Of a DNA stretch of 39,433 bases, positions 7,805 to 15,382 are shown piece by piece. Each line of letters starts with the position of its first letter. The stretch's first letter is position 1. The notes beneath the pieces were generated by a model. The model was not told the DNA's origin. It saw only the letters and a list, made by a program, of their open reading frames with translations, and searched no databases. The stretch lies in the NCBI GenBank assembly GCA_002707155.1, contig PAME01000016.1:1-39433 (forward strand), given 5' to 3'. Position numbers and translations under genes: made by a program. The stretch is from Crocinitomicaceae bacterium. Its GTDB lineage: Bacteria > Bacteroidota > Bacteroidia > Flavobacteriales_G > Salibacteraceae.

Positions 7805-9267
7805 TGGCTACTTTTCCAAAAACATTAGGCGAATTAAAGAAATCAGGATACCAATCAAAAAGCATCAAAGAGGAATTACGTGCTAATCTGATTGCTAACT
7901 TAAAGGAAGGAAAATCATCTTTTGAAGGAATTCACGGTTACGATACCACAGTTATTCCTCAATTGGAAAGGGCCATATTATCGGAGCATAATATCAACTT
8001 ACTGGGTTTGCGAGGTCAAGCAAAAACGCGTTTAGCGCACTTAATGGTTGGCCTGCTGGATGAATATATTCCGTTTGTAGAGGGTTCGGAGGTAAATGAT
8101 GATCCTTTGAAGCCGTTGAGTCGTTTTGCAATAGAACAACTTGATGTTCATGGCGATGACACGCCAATTGCTTGGCTGCACCGAGACGATCGTTTCTACG
8201 AGAAATTAGCTACTCCAGACGTAACCATTTCGGATTTGATTGGAGATATTGATCCAATTAAAGCCGCCAATATGAAATTGAGTTATGCCGATGAGCGCGT
8301 GATTCACTTTGGAATGATTCCAAGAGCGAACCGCTGCATTTTCGTGATTAACGAATTGCCTGATTTACAAGCACGTATTCAAGTTGCCTTGTTTAATATT
8401 TTGGAAGAAGGGGATATTCAAATTAGAGGCTTTAAGTTGAGAATGCCATTGGATTTGCAGTTCATATTTACAGCAAACCCAGAGGATTACACCAATAGAG
8501 GAAGCATTGTGACGCCGTTGAAGGACAGAATCGGTTCTCAGATTTTGACGCATTATCCAAAGGATATTGAAACGGCTAAAACAATTACGGCTCAGGAAGC
8601 CAGTTTGCAGGAAAATAGAAGCGCAAAAATTCACGTTCCAAATTTGGCTAAGGATTTAGTCGAGCAAATTGGATTTGAGGCTAGAACCAGTGAATATGTA
8701 GACGTAAAAAGTGGAATTAGTGCTCGTATGAGTATTACCGCCTACGAGAACTTGTTGAGTACAGCCGAACACCGTTGTCTGCAAAATGGAGAAAAAGAAA
8801 CTACTGTTCGTTTTTCTGACATCGTAGGAATGATTCCAGCGATTACCGGAAAGGTAGAGTTGGTATACGAAGGAGAGCAGGAGGGGTCAAGTTTTGTTGC
8901 CGAGCGATTGATTGGCTCTGCAGCGAAAACCTTATTTCTTCAAACTTTCCCCATGATTGAGAAACTGAAACACGAAGATGAAAACGACCCTTACGATCCT
9001 TTGTTAGCTTGGTTTTTTGAAGAATCCAGCTTTGAGTTGTACGACGATGCGAAGAACAAGGAGTATGCAGATGCATTGAATAAAGTTTCTCCATTAGAAG
9101 ACTTGATCAGCAGTTATGCTTCAGAAACTGACGCAAAAGATGCTTTGTTTTTAAAGGAGTTTATTCTGTGGGCTTTGGTGGAATTTGAGAAACTGAATAA
9201 AAAACGAATCGATAATGGTGTTGCCTTTAAAGATGGGTACAGCGCATACTTGAGTGGATTGAGTTAA
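7804..9267 (+). CDS. Magnesium-chelatase-like AAA+ ATPase
   Basis: This 487-residue AAA+ protein resembles the BchI/ChlI and MoxR group. Walker A is GLRGQAKT (68-75). Walker B reads FVINEL (180-185), with Asn where Asp is usual; I recall an N-E-L-P form in related chelatase-like ATPases, so this may be normal for the family. ILEEGDIQIRG (about 199-209) is the helix 2 insert, FTANPEDYTNRG holds sensor 1, and LKDRIGSQI holds the arginine finger. Such ATPases remodel a target together with a VWA protein, here encoded by the gene just upstream with overlapping stop and start. The C-terminal 200 residues are helical and acidic. Substrate and process are unknown. It converges on the S4 gene with 9 bases between stops. 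Confidence 0.88.
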   Translation: MATFPKTLGELKKSGYQSKSIKEELRANLIANLKEGKSSFEGIHGYDTTVIPQLERAILSEHNINLLGLRGQAKTRLAHLMVGLLDEYIPFVEGSEVNDDPLKPLSRFAIEQLDVHGDDTPIAWLHRDDRFYEKLATPDVTISDLIGDIDPIKAANMKLSYADERVIHFGMIPRANRCIFVINELPDLQARIQVALFNILEEGDIQIRGFKLRMPLDLQFIFTANPEDYTNRGSIVTPLKDRIGSQILTHYPKDIETAKTITAQEASLQENRSAKIHVPNLAKDLVEQIGFEARTSEYVDVKSGISARMSITAYENLLSTAEHRCLQNGEKETTVRFSDIVGMIPAITGKVELVYEGEQEGSSFVAERLIGSAAKTLFLQTFPMIEKLKHEDENDPYDPLLAWFFEESSFELYDDAKNKEYADALNKVSPLEDLISSYASETDAKDALFLKEFILWALVEFEKLNKKRIDNGVAFKDGYSAYLSGLS

Positions 9268-9276
9268 TTTAGTTAG

Positions 9277-9642
9277 TTAACCTTTCATTTTCTCAATATC
9301 TCGTCTGTCTTTTTTTGTGGGTCGACCTTCCCAACCAAAATTCTTTTGTTGTTGATTGAAGAGCTTTTGTTCTTCTAATATGGCCTTGTCTTCAGCAGAA
9401 GTAATTTCTTGGATGTTATCTTTAACCAACTTTGCACCAACACGTGATTTTGGAATTGAATGCACTTTAAAAGTGCGCCAAATCGGATTTTCTTTGATGG
9501 AAACTGTATCACCAATACTAACTGTCTTTCCTGGTTTTGAAAAATGCTCGTTCAGTTTTACTTTGTCTTTGTTGCAAGCAGCAGCTGCAATCGAGCGGGT
9601 TTTGAATAGGCGCATTGCCCATGTAAATTTATCGAGACGCAT
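9277..9642 (-). CDS. S4-domain RNA-binding protein, Hsp15-like
   Basis: The 121-residue product begins MRLDKFTWAMRLFKTRS, the standard start of the S4 RNA-binding fold. It continues with KVKLN and SKPGKTVSIGDTVSI, which are the second part of that fold. The C-terminal tail is basic (PTKKDRRDIEKMKG). This is the form of Hsp15 (HslR), which in E. coli binds 50S subunits carrying a stalled nascent chain. Length fits (E. coli Hsp15 is 133 residues). The ATG lies 4 bases after a TACCTTCG box, so the transcript is probably leaderless. Confidence 0.9.
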   Translation of the reverse strand: MRLDKFTWAMRLFKTRSIAAAACNKDKVKLNEHFSKPGKTVSIGDTVSIKENPIWRTFKVHSIPKSRVGAKLVKDNIQEITSAEDKAILEEQKLFNQQQKNFGWEGRPTKKDRRDIEKMKG

Positions 9643-9646
9643 AGTG

Positions 9647-9654
9647 CGAAGGTA
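9647..9654 (-). promoter_or_regulatory. Promoter -7-like box (TACCTTCG) of the S4 gene
   Basis: TACCTTCG on the minus strand differs by one base from TAnnTTTG and is followed four bases later by the ATG at 9642. Confidence 0.4.
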
Positions 9655-9715
9655 GTTATGAAATCGTATTTTTTTTGCGCAAGCCTCAGGGTATAATTCT
9701 AAAATATAAAACGAA

Positions 9716-9861
9716 CGTCATTCCGTAAGATTAAATGAGCAAATAGAAGCAAGAATATTTAGCGAAACTTCTATACGGAATCTCGAAAACGAGACTCCTG
9801 AAATAAATTAGATTAGCTTCTCTGAGCTCCTTCGTCGGTTCCCGCCTTCGTGGAAATGACG
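9716..9861. repeat. Interspersed repeat-like element bounded by CGTCATTCC inverted ends
   Basis: The element begins CGTCATTCCG and ends GGAAATGACG, an inverted copy with one extra A. Internal arms include TACGGAATCT, which is complementary to part of the start, and a TCTCG/CGAGA hairpin. The same CGTCATTCC...GGAATCT core occurs twice near the other end of the window (38863-39036), so this belongs to a dispersed intergenic family. Confidence 0.6.
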
Positions 9862-10012
9862 AATTGGATGGTTTAGGTCAATTGTATTAGATTTAATAGA
9901 CTAGTCAGAAGGTTTTTTAGAGCTAGTGCGCTGTGTTCGTCTTCTTGATACACTCTGTTCGTAACTCTCAAAAGCACTTGAAGTGACATTTACAAGTTTT
10001 GAACTGTCAGTT

Positions 10013-10212
10013 CGATTGGTTTTACAAAGAGTAACGAATTAAAAATTTTCTTATCTTCCAACATGAATGCTCCATAAGAAAAGCCAAACTAAATAGTTAA
10101 GGCTTTTCAATATAAAGCTTAGTATACTAAATTTTTAGGAAAAATATAGAATAGCCCTTTAAGAAACTGGAAACTATAGGTCTATGAAAATTTTTAATTC
10201 GTTACCCAATCG
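10013..10212. repeat. 200-bp element with perfect 20-bp inverted ends
   Basis: GTAACGAATTAAAAATTTTC (10031-10050) is repeated perfectly inverted at 10186-10205. CGATTGG (10013-10019) and CCAATCG (10206-10212) extend the arms to 27 pairs, with 11 unpaired bases on the left. Inside is a second hairpin, GAAAAGCC (10078-10085) with GGCTTTTC (10101-10108). The form fits a miniature inverted-repeat element or a structured RNA; no target-site duplication is evident. Confidence 0.7.
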
Positions 10213-10389
10213 AGCCTAGAATGCCAAGGTTGCTTTCAAAAAATAGTGTTGTTCAGATACAGCTATATTTTGTGATTGTCCCTGAAGAACTTTGATAAAA
10301 GAAAGAATTGCAATATAACAACTCATTCTTCTGTCCCATTGGAGTTAATAAAATACTAATTTAATCTCAAAATAGAACCTGACTTTTAA

Positions 10390-11292
10390 TTATTCTGTTT
10401 TGATGAGCCTTATTGATTGATTTTCAATAGTTAAGAAATAAATATTCGGAGGTAGATCAGTTAAATCGATTTTATTCATGGGAGCAACTAGTTTACCTTT
10501 ACGAACGGTTTCTCCAGCTAAAGAATATATCTTAAATTCTTGCGGTTCCGTGAATTCAATTTTAATATTTAGTTCGTTTCTAAAAGGATTCGGATAAACT
10601 TTAATTTCTGAACTAAGAACTTCTTTCAAACCTGTCGTTGATGAGTCACCTGGCGTTGTTGACCCGTAATCGAATTTCAAATTATCTAACAACATAACAT
10701 TTCCGGGAACTTTATAGTCATCATTTCCCCCTTGAATCATAACGCTAACTGAATCAGCTGCCGGAGTATCGAAATATAATATGGGCACATTAAATTTTGT
10801 ATAATTAATTATGTCCTCATTAAATTCTTTAAGGCCAACACCAATTATACTGTCTCCAGAATAAACCAATATGAGTACACTAGTATGATTGGAATCAACG
10901 TTAACTATGTCTTGTTTAATAAAACCTGATAATGATTCTAGCTTATTATCAATTGCTATTTTGGGTATATCACTAAGGTCAAGATCACCATTTTTTACAT
11001 TCATTACAACTAAGGGCACTATCGTATCTTTTTGCCCAAAAAGTTCAATTATTTTTGACCTTATCTCCATTGCGAAATTTCCCAAATAAGCATCTCCAGT
11101 CTTAATAATCGTACTATCTAAAAATCCTGGACTAATCGAATTATAAGTTCTTATATATCCTTCACTCCAGTCAACAGGCTCTTCACCAAAAGGTGGATTT
11201 TGAAACCAATTCTCAAAATCTCCATTAGGTATTTCTTGTGATTGAGCCGATACTGCTAAAAACGTTAGTAAGAAAATTAATAGATATTTCAT
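10390..11292 (-). CDS. Secreted protein with type IX secretion C-terminal domain
   Basis: The 300-residue product has a signal peptide (MKYLLIFLLTFLAVSAQSQ). An N-terminal stretch IPNGDFENW is typical of secreted Bacteroidota proteins with a carbohydrate-binding-like beta fold. A C-terminal T9SS domain of type A follows, with VYPNPFRNELNI, IYSLAGE, a LxxGxY-like LPPNIYFLTI and a final RLIKTE. It should be exported by Sec and moved over the outer membrane by T9SS, which cleaves the tail. The middle region (about 30-210) has no domain I can name. A -7 box TAGATTTG lies 28 bases upstream of the ATG and overlaps a perfect palindrome, a possible operator. Confidence 0.85.
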   Translation of the reverse strand: MKYLLIFLLTFLAVSAQSQEIPNGDFENWFQNPPFGEEPVDWSEGYIRTYNSISPGFLDSTIIKTGDAYLGNFAMEIRSKIIELFGQKDTIVPLVVMNVKNGDLDLSDIPKIAIDNKLESLSGFIKQDIVNVDSNHTSVLILVYSGDSIIGVGLKEFNEDIINYTKFNVPILYFDTPAADSVSVMIQGGNDDYKVPGNVMLLDNLKFDYGSTTPGDSSTTGLKEVLSSEIKVYPNPFRNELNIKIEFTEPQEFKIYSLAGETVRKGKLVAPMNKIDLTDLPPNIYFLTIENQSIRLIKTE

Positions 11293-11311
11293 ATTGATTT
11301 TTATTAAAAAA

Positions 11312-11328
11312 ATTTGTTAACAAATCTA
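11312..11328 (-). promoter_or_regulatory. Promoter -7 box overlapped by a 14-bp palindrome
   Basis: On the minus strand TAGATTTG (11328-11321) matches TAnnTTTG. ATTTGTTAACAAAT (11312-11325) is a perfect palindrome covering the box and the expected transcription start. A dimeric repressor bound there would block the T9SS-cargo gene; this is inference. Confidence 0.5.
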
Positions 11329-11372
11329 ACATTAATTCTTCGAGAGTTACTCTTTTACAACTTTAAAAGAGT

Positions 11373-12093
11373 CAGGCTATAGAAATCAGTTGAGGTTGTA
11401 ATATTAAAGAAAAATTCAACTTTTTGTTTTATTTAAAGTCACAATAGTTATTGTTTGTGATATTTTTTTATTTACCCAAGTCATTATTTACATTACTGTC
11501 ATTGCAAAATACTTGGAAACAGAGAAGTGGTTATTACATTGCATTTATATTAAATCTACTAAACCTTCTTCGTCGTTAACCTCAACTAATCTTTAGGAAT
11601 GATTGCCAGATAAGAGCTTATACTAGTAATTAGAACATGCAACACTTTTTTACCTCCTCAAGGTCGGTAATAGCGTTTTATTAAATTATGTTCTTTCGTA
11701 GTATCAGTCAAAAAGAGGCGATTTTCTAGTGGCAAATTCAACGCTTGAATAGCCGGCTTGAGGGCGCAGAAAATAGTTTGTATAATTCTGTTTAACATTA
11801 ACTTCAAAAGATAACTACCGACATTTTGGAAGCAAAATTTAGAAAGTTTAGAAAGTTTAGAAAGTTTAGTGTGAAATAGCTGTTCAGAAACTCACGATTA
11901 ATAATACGTAAATGTTCAAATAAATTCAGTATAATACTCTGATTTTTAAAATATTAAACATCTATTGAGGCAAGGGAATAACGGTACTGTTTATAACCGT
12001 ATAAATAGTTAAGGCAAAATGAAAAAATACGAATCAATTTTGAAGAATTATGAAATCAATTAACTAAGCGAGCTCTACCCTTTAGGTTCTAAA
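11373..12093. other. AT-rich gene-free stretch
   Basis: No gene is recognised. A hairpin (ACTCTTTTA 11349-11357 with TAAAAGAGT 11364-11372) lies at its left edge and a 9-base tandem repeat lies at 11841-11867. A short protein-like frame around 11708-11815 on the minus strand has no start codon and is not called. Confidence 0.5.
11841..11867. repeat. Three tandem copies of AGAAAGTTT
   Basis: Three perfect 9-base copies are preceded by a degenerate fourth (AGCAAAATTT). They lie about 255 bases upstream of the ABC transporter start. Copy number could vary by slippage. Confidence 0.75.
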
Positions 12094-12101
12094 TACTTTT
12101 G
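12094..12101 (+). promoter_or_regulatory. Promoter -7 box (TACTTTTG) of the ABC transporter
   Basis: TACTTTTG matches TAnnTTTG and is 21 bases upstream of the ATG at 12123. It overlaps an earlier in-frame ATG (12099), which argues against that codon being the start. Confidence 0.6.
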
Positions 12102-12122
12102 CAGTTCCTAAAATCAAATAAA

Positions 12123-13862
12123 ATGAGCAAAGGCAAGGTTACTATTGGAAGCGTATTCAAAACCATTATTTGGCCTAGAAAGAACCTGCTTTTAGTCGGC
12201 TTATTGCTAATAATTATTAGTCGATTGGCTAGCTTGGTTTTGCCGGGTGCGTCTAAATATTTGATAGATGACGTTATTGTAAATAACGATTTTGAAAAAC
12301 TAAAATGGATAATTATCGCAGTTGCGTCAGCTATTTTTTTTCAGGCAATTACGTCGTTTTTATTAACGCGATTGTTGAGCGTTGAAGCGCAACATTTAAT
12401 TGCTGAATTAAGAGTGCAAGTTCAGAAGAAAGTAATCGGTTTGCCGGTTAACTTTTTTGACAATAGCAAGTCCGGTGAATTGGTTTCAAGAATCATGACC
12501 GACGTAGAAGGTGTTCGGAACTTAGTAGGTACAGGGTTGGTTCAATTGGTAGGTGGAACGATTACAGCAATTATCTCCTTGTTTTTATTGATTCAGATTA
12601 GTCCAATGATGACGGCCTTAGTTCTGATTCCAGTGGCTTTATTTGGTTTTATAGCGATGAAAGCATTTGCATTCATTCGCCCAATCTTTAAAGAGCGGAG
12701 AATAATTAACGCAGAAGTAACGGGACGATTGACCGAAACACTAAATGGTGTTAGAGTTATCAAAGGATTTAATGCTGAACAGCAAGAGATCGAATCTTTT
12801 GAAAATGGAGTGGATAAGCTGTTCTTGAACATTAAGAAGAGTTTGACATCAACTGCATTTGTGACCAGTTCAGCTACATTTCTGCTGGGTTTAGCTTCTG
12901 CCGGAATCATGGGAATTGGTGGTTATCTTATGATGACCGATAAAATGACTTTTGGAGATTTCTTAGCTTTCACGCTCTATTTAGGGTTTATGATTGCTCC
13001 GATTGTTCAGATGAGTAATATTGGAACGCAACTTACTGACGGCTTTGCTGGCCTTGATAGAACGGAAGAGTTGATGAACATGGAATCAGAACACGATAAT
13101 CCAGATCGAACGGAAACCTTACCAAAATCTATCCGAGGCGATATCAAATTTAACGATGTCTCTTTTGCTTATGAAGAACACAAAGAAGTACTGCATAACA
13201 TTTCGATTGATGCACCAAGTGGATCAGTGACGGCACTTGTAGGTTCATCTGGTTCAGGCAAAAGTACCATTGCAGGCCTAGTTTCATCGTTTTTAAGCCC
13301 AGATTCGGGCACAATTACAATTGATGGCTACGACTTGTCAAAATGTACTTTGGACAGTTATAGGCAGCATTTAGGCGTTGTATTGCAAGACGACTTTTTA
13401 TTTGAAGGATCCATTCGAGACAATATCATATTCCCTAGACCCGATTCTACTGAAGAACAAGTGCAAGCTGCTGTAAAAGCAGCCTATGTGAATGAATTTA
13501 GCGATCGGTTCGAGGAAGGCTTGGATACCTTAATAGGAGAGCGGGGCGTAAAACTTTCTGGTGGTCAACGACAGCGTATTGCCATTGCCAGAGCGGTACT
13601 GGCCGATCCTAAGATATTGATTTTGGATGAAGCAACTTCAAACTTAGATACCGAGAGCGAAGCTTTGATTCAGGAATCCTTGGGCGAATTGATGAAAGGC
13701 AGAACCACCTTCGTAATTGCCCACCGCTTGAGTACGATTCGAAAAGCAGATCAGATATTGGTAGTAGAAGACGGACACATTGCCGAGCAAGGAAACCACG
13801 ACGAGTTGATTGCTAAAGAGGGGAGATACCACCAGTTGTTTACTTATCAGGCTAGGATATAA
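12123..13862 (+). CDS. ABC exporter, fused permease and ATPase
   Basis: The 579-residue half-transporter has an N-terminal transmembrane domain of six helices (about residues 20-310), then a nucleotide-binding domain. Walker A is LVGSSGSGKST, the Q-loop lies in GVVLQDDFLFEGSI, the signature is LSGGQRQRIAIARA, Walker B is ILILDEATSNLD and the H-loop is VIAHRLST. All catalytic residues are present. It should act as a homodimer in the inner membrane, in the MsbA/multidrug/lipid exporter group. Substrate is not readable from sequence. The start at 12123 is chosen because the ATG at 12099 lies inside the -7 box. It stands alone, with a long gene-free region upstream and the cupin gene converging downstream. 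Confidence 0.93.
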   Translation: MSKGKVTIGSVFKTIIWPRKNLLLVGLLLIIISRLASLVLPGASKYLIDDVIVNNDFEKLKWIIIAVASAIFFQAITSFLLTRLLSVEAQHLIAELRVQVQKKVIGLPVNFFDNSKSGELVSRIMTDVEGVRNLVGTGLVQLVGGTITAIISLFLLIQISPMMTALVLIPVALFGFIAMKAFAFIRPIFKERRIINAEVTGRLTETLNGVRVIKGFNAEQQEIESFENGVDKLFLNIKKSLTSTAFVTSSATFLLGLASAGIMGIGGYLMMTDKMTFGDFLAFTLYLGFMIAPIVQMSNIGTQLTDGFAGLDRTEELMNMESEHDNPDRTETLPKSIRGDIKFNDVSFAYEEHKEVLHNISIDAPSGSVTALVGSSGSGKSTIAGLVSSFLSPDSGTITIDGYDLSKCTLDSYRQHLGVVLQDDFLFEGSIRDNIIFPRPDSTEEQVQAAVKAAYVNEFSDRFEEGLDTLIGERGVKLSGGQRQRIAIARAVLADPKILILDEATSNLDTESEALIQESLGELMKGRTTFVIAHRLSTIRKADQILVVEDGHIAEQGNHDELIAKEGRYHQLFTYQARI

Positions 13863-13883
13863 CGAGTTTTACTTAAACCTCGC

Positions 13884-14318
13884 TTATTCTTCGTAGATAT
13901 CGAATTTGTTCGAAACCGATTTCATGAGCGCTTTATTGGAAAAATCCGCTTCGGTCATTTTTGAAAGTGTTTCTAGAAAAACATCAAATACTCCATTTTT
14001 AAATAGGGTCAGCATTTTTCCACCATCCTTGCAAATCGCTTCATGCCAGACGTTAGGCGGCACTGTTATAGTGTCTCCTTCTTTTAGAATTATGGTTTCG
14101 TCATCAAAAACAAGTTCCATTTCACCACTCAGCATATAGAATACTTCGGCCATCAGTTTATGGTGGTGTCGCTTTAAATGAAAGCCTGGCTTTACGCTGT
14201 CCTCAATTAGGCACAATTCACCATTTGTGTCTCTTGAGGATAATTTGATAAAGCAATGGTCTTGACTGTAATTGTAATTCTCGCCTTCGCCTTTTTTTAT
14301 GTGCTGTTTGTTTTTCAT
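13884..14318 (-). CDS. Cupin-domain protein
   Basis: This is a 144-residue single-domain cupin. Cupin motif 1 is GFHLKRHHHKLMAEVFYMLSG, spread with metal ligands HHH and E, and motif 2 is GDTITVPPNVWHEA with the final His. This small metal-binding beta-barrel may bind a small ligand or act as an enzyme; the family (cupin_2) is functionally very broad. It converges with the ABC transporter and has 59 non-coding bases between it and cbpM, so it may belong to the cbp transcript. No specific function is claimed. Confidence 0.8.
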   Translation of the reverse strand: MKNKQHIKKGEGENYNYSQDHCFIKLSSRDTNGELCLIEDSVKPGFHLKRHHHKLMAEVFYMLSGEMELVFDDETIILKEGDTITVPPNVWHEAICKDGGKMLTLFKNGVFDVFLETLSKMTEADFSNKALMKSVSNKFDIYEE

Positions 14319-14377
14319 GATTTTTATTGTCGTTTTAAATGTGCTAACTCTGATTTCATATCCAGTGCCTATCCATT

Positions 14378-14674
14378 TTATTCATTTTCATAAAGCCTAA
14401 TTCTGTTTTTAAGGGCAGTTAATTCATCCCTCAACTGCTTTTCTTTTTCCAATAAATTAAAAACCACATCTATGCCTTCCAAATTCACGTTCAATTCGTT
14501 ATGCAGCCTAATAATTTTTTCCAGATCACTAATCTGGTCTTGATGAATGTATTGATTTTGCTCAATAATTTCGATTTGTATGAGCCCCATTTTGTTTAGT
14601 GTATCTACAAATGAAATTTCAATGTTATACTGTGAACAAAGGATTTGTGTCGATATTAATTGCTGCTCCTTCAT
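14378..14674 (-). CDS. cbpM: Chaperone modulator CbpM
   Basis: The 98-residue product has the CbpM layout: an N-terminal MerR-like helix-turn-helix region beginning IEISFVDTLNKMGLI, then RLHNELNVNLEGIDVVFNLL and a coiled-coil end. CbpM binds the J domain of the co-chaperone CbpA and inhibits it. The ATG overlaps the stop of the cbpA frame (ATGA), the normal operon order. Oddly, the cbpA next to it lacks the J domain, the known binding site for CbpM. The gene itself looks intact. Confidence 0.85.
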   Translation of the reverse strand: MKEQQLISTQILCSQYNIEISFVDTLNKMGLIQIEIIEQNQYIHQDQISDLEKIIRLHNELNVNLEGIDVVFNLLEKEKQLRDELTALKNRIRLYENE

Positions 14675-15255
14675 GTTGTTTTAAGTTTTTGTAATGCTTT
14701 AAATAACTCAATTTCTTTAGCACTAAGATTCGTGGGTATCCTAATGTGATAGGTGATGATTAAATCCCCAAAATTTCCTTCTTTTTTATACACGGGGAAT
14801 CCTTTGCCTTTCAATTTTACTTTCGATTCATTTTTCGTTTCAGGCTGTATGTTGAGCTTTACCTTACCGTTAAAAGTATCTACCGTAATTTCTCCACCCA
14901 ATATCGAGGTGTAAAGATCTAAATCAACATTCTGATATAGGCTGTTGCCTTCGCGTTTGAACTGTGTGTGATTATCGATTATAAATTTGATAAACAAATC
15001 ACCATTTGGCCCTCCGTTTATTCCTTGGCTTCCTTTTCCTTTTATTTTGATTACCTGACCATTCTCGACTCCTGCAGGTATTGAAATGCGTATGTTATTG
15101 CCGTTAACAGTGAGCACTTGTTTGTGACCGGTATAGGCATTTTTTAAATCCAAATGCAATTCGGCGTTATAATCCTGACCCTTAAATTTTGGAGAATGAC
15201 CTCGCCTTGCAATATGCGGATCTGGTAAAGCTTGATTTCGATTGTTTTTTGAAAA
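14671..15255 (-). pseudogene. cbpA: CbpA/DnaJ-type co-chaperone lacking the J domain
   Basis: The frame encodes the two C-terminal substrate-binding domains of CbpA. It starts within the linker (RRGHSPKFKGQDYNAELHL), then AYTGHKQVLTV, IPAGVENGQVIKIKGKG and VKLKGKGFPVY. The usual 65-70 residue J domain with HPD is absent: the frame stops at TGA (15256-15258) and no J-domain sequence is found before the rpsA terminator. There is no ATG; a TTG at 15159 could start a 162-residue fragment. It looks like a 5' deletion that joined the gene to the DNA behind rpsA. Without a J domain it cannot stimulate DnaK. Confidence 0.82.
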
Positions 15256-15320
15256 TCACAGAGGAGTAAAAAAGTAAATTACTCTGTCATTCTCAGAGAT
15301 TCAGTATTGGCGAGAAGAGG

Positions 15321-15360
15321 CAAAAAAAAGCCCTATTGAAATCAATCAATAGGGCTTTTA
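15321..15360 (-). terminator. Terminator of rpsA
   Basis: AAAAGCCCTATTGA (15326-15339) pairs perfectly with TCAATAGGGCTTTT (15346-15359) around a six-base loop. A run of A on the plus strand gives the T run expected for minus-strand transcription. It follows the rpsA stop by 23 bases. Confidence 0.92.
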
Positions 15361-15382
15361 CTATGTTATAAAAGAAAGTTTC

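Larger units (their letters stand above)
9662..10389. other. Gene-free stretch carrying two repeat structures
   Basis: No coding frame with recognisable content is present. It holds a 146-base repeat-like element (9716-9861) and a 200-base structure bounded by a 27-bp inverted repeat (10013-10212). No function is visible for the remaining bases. Confidence 0.6.
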
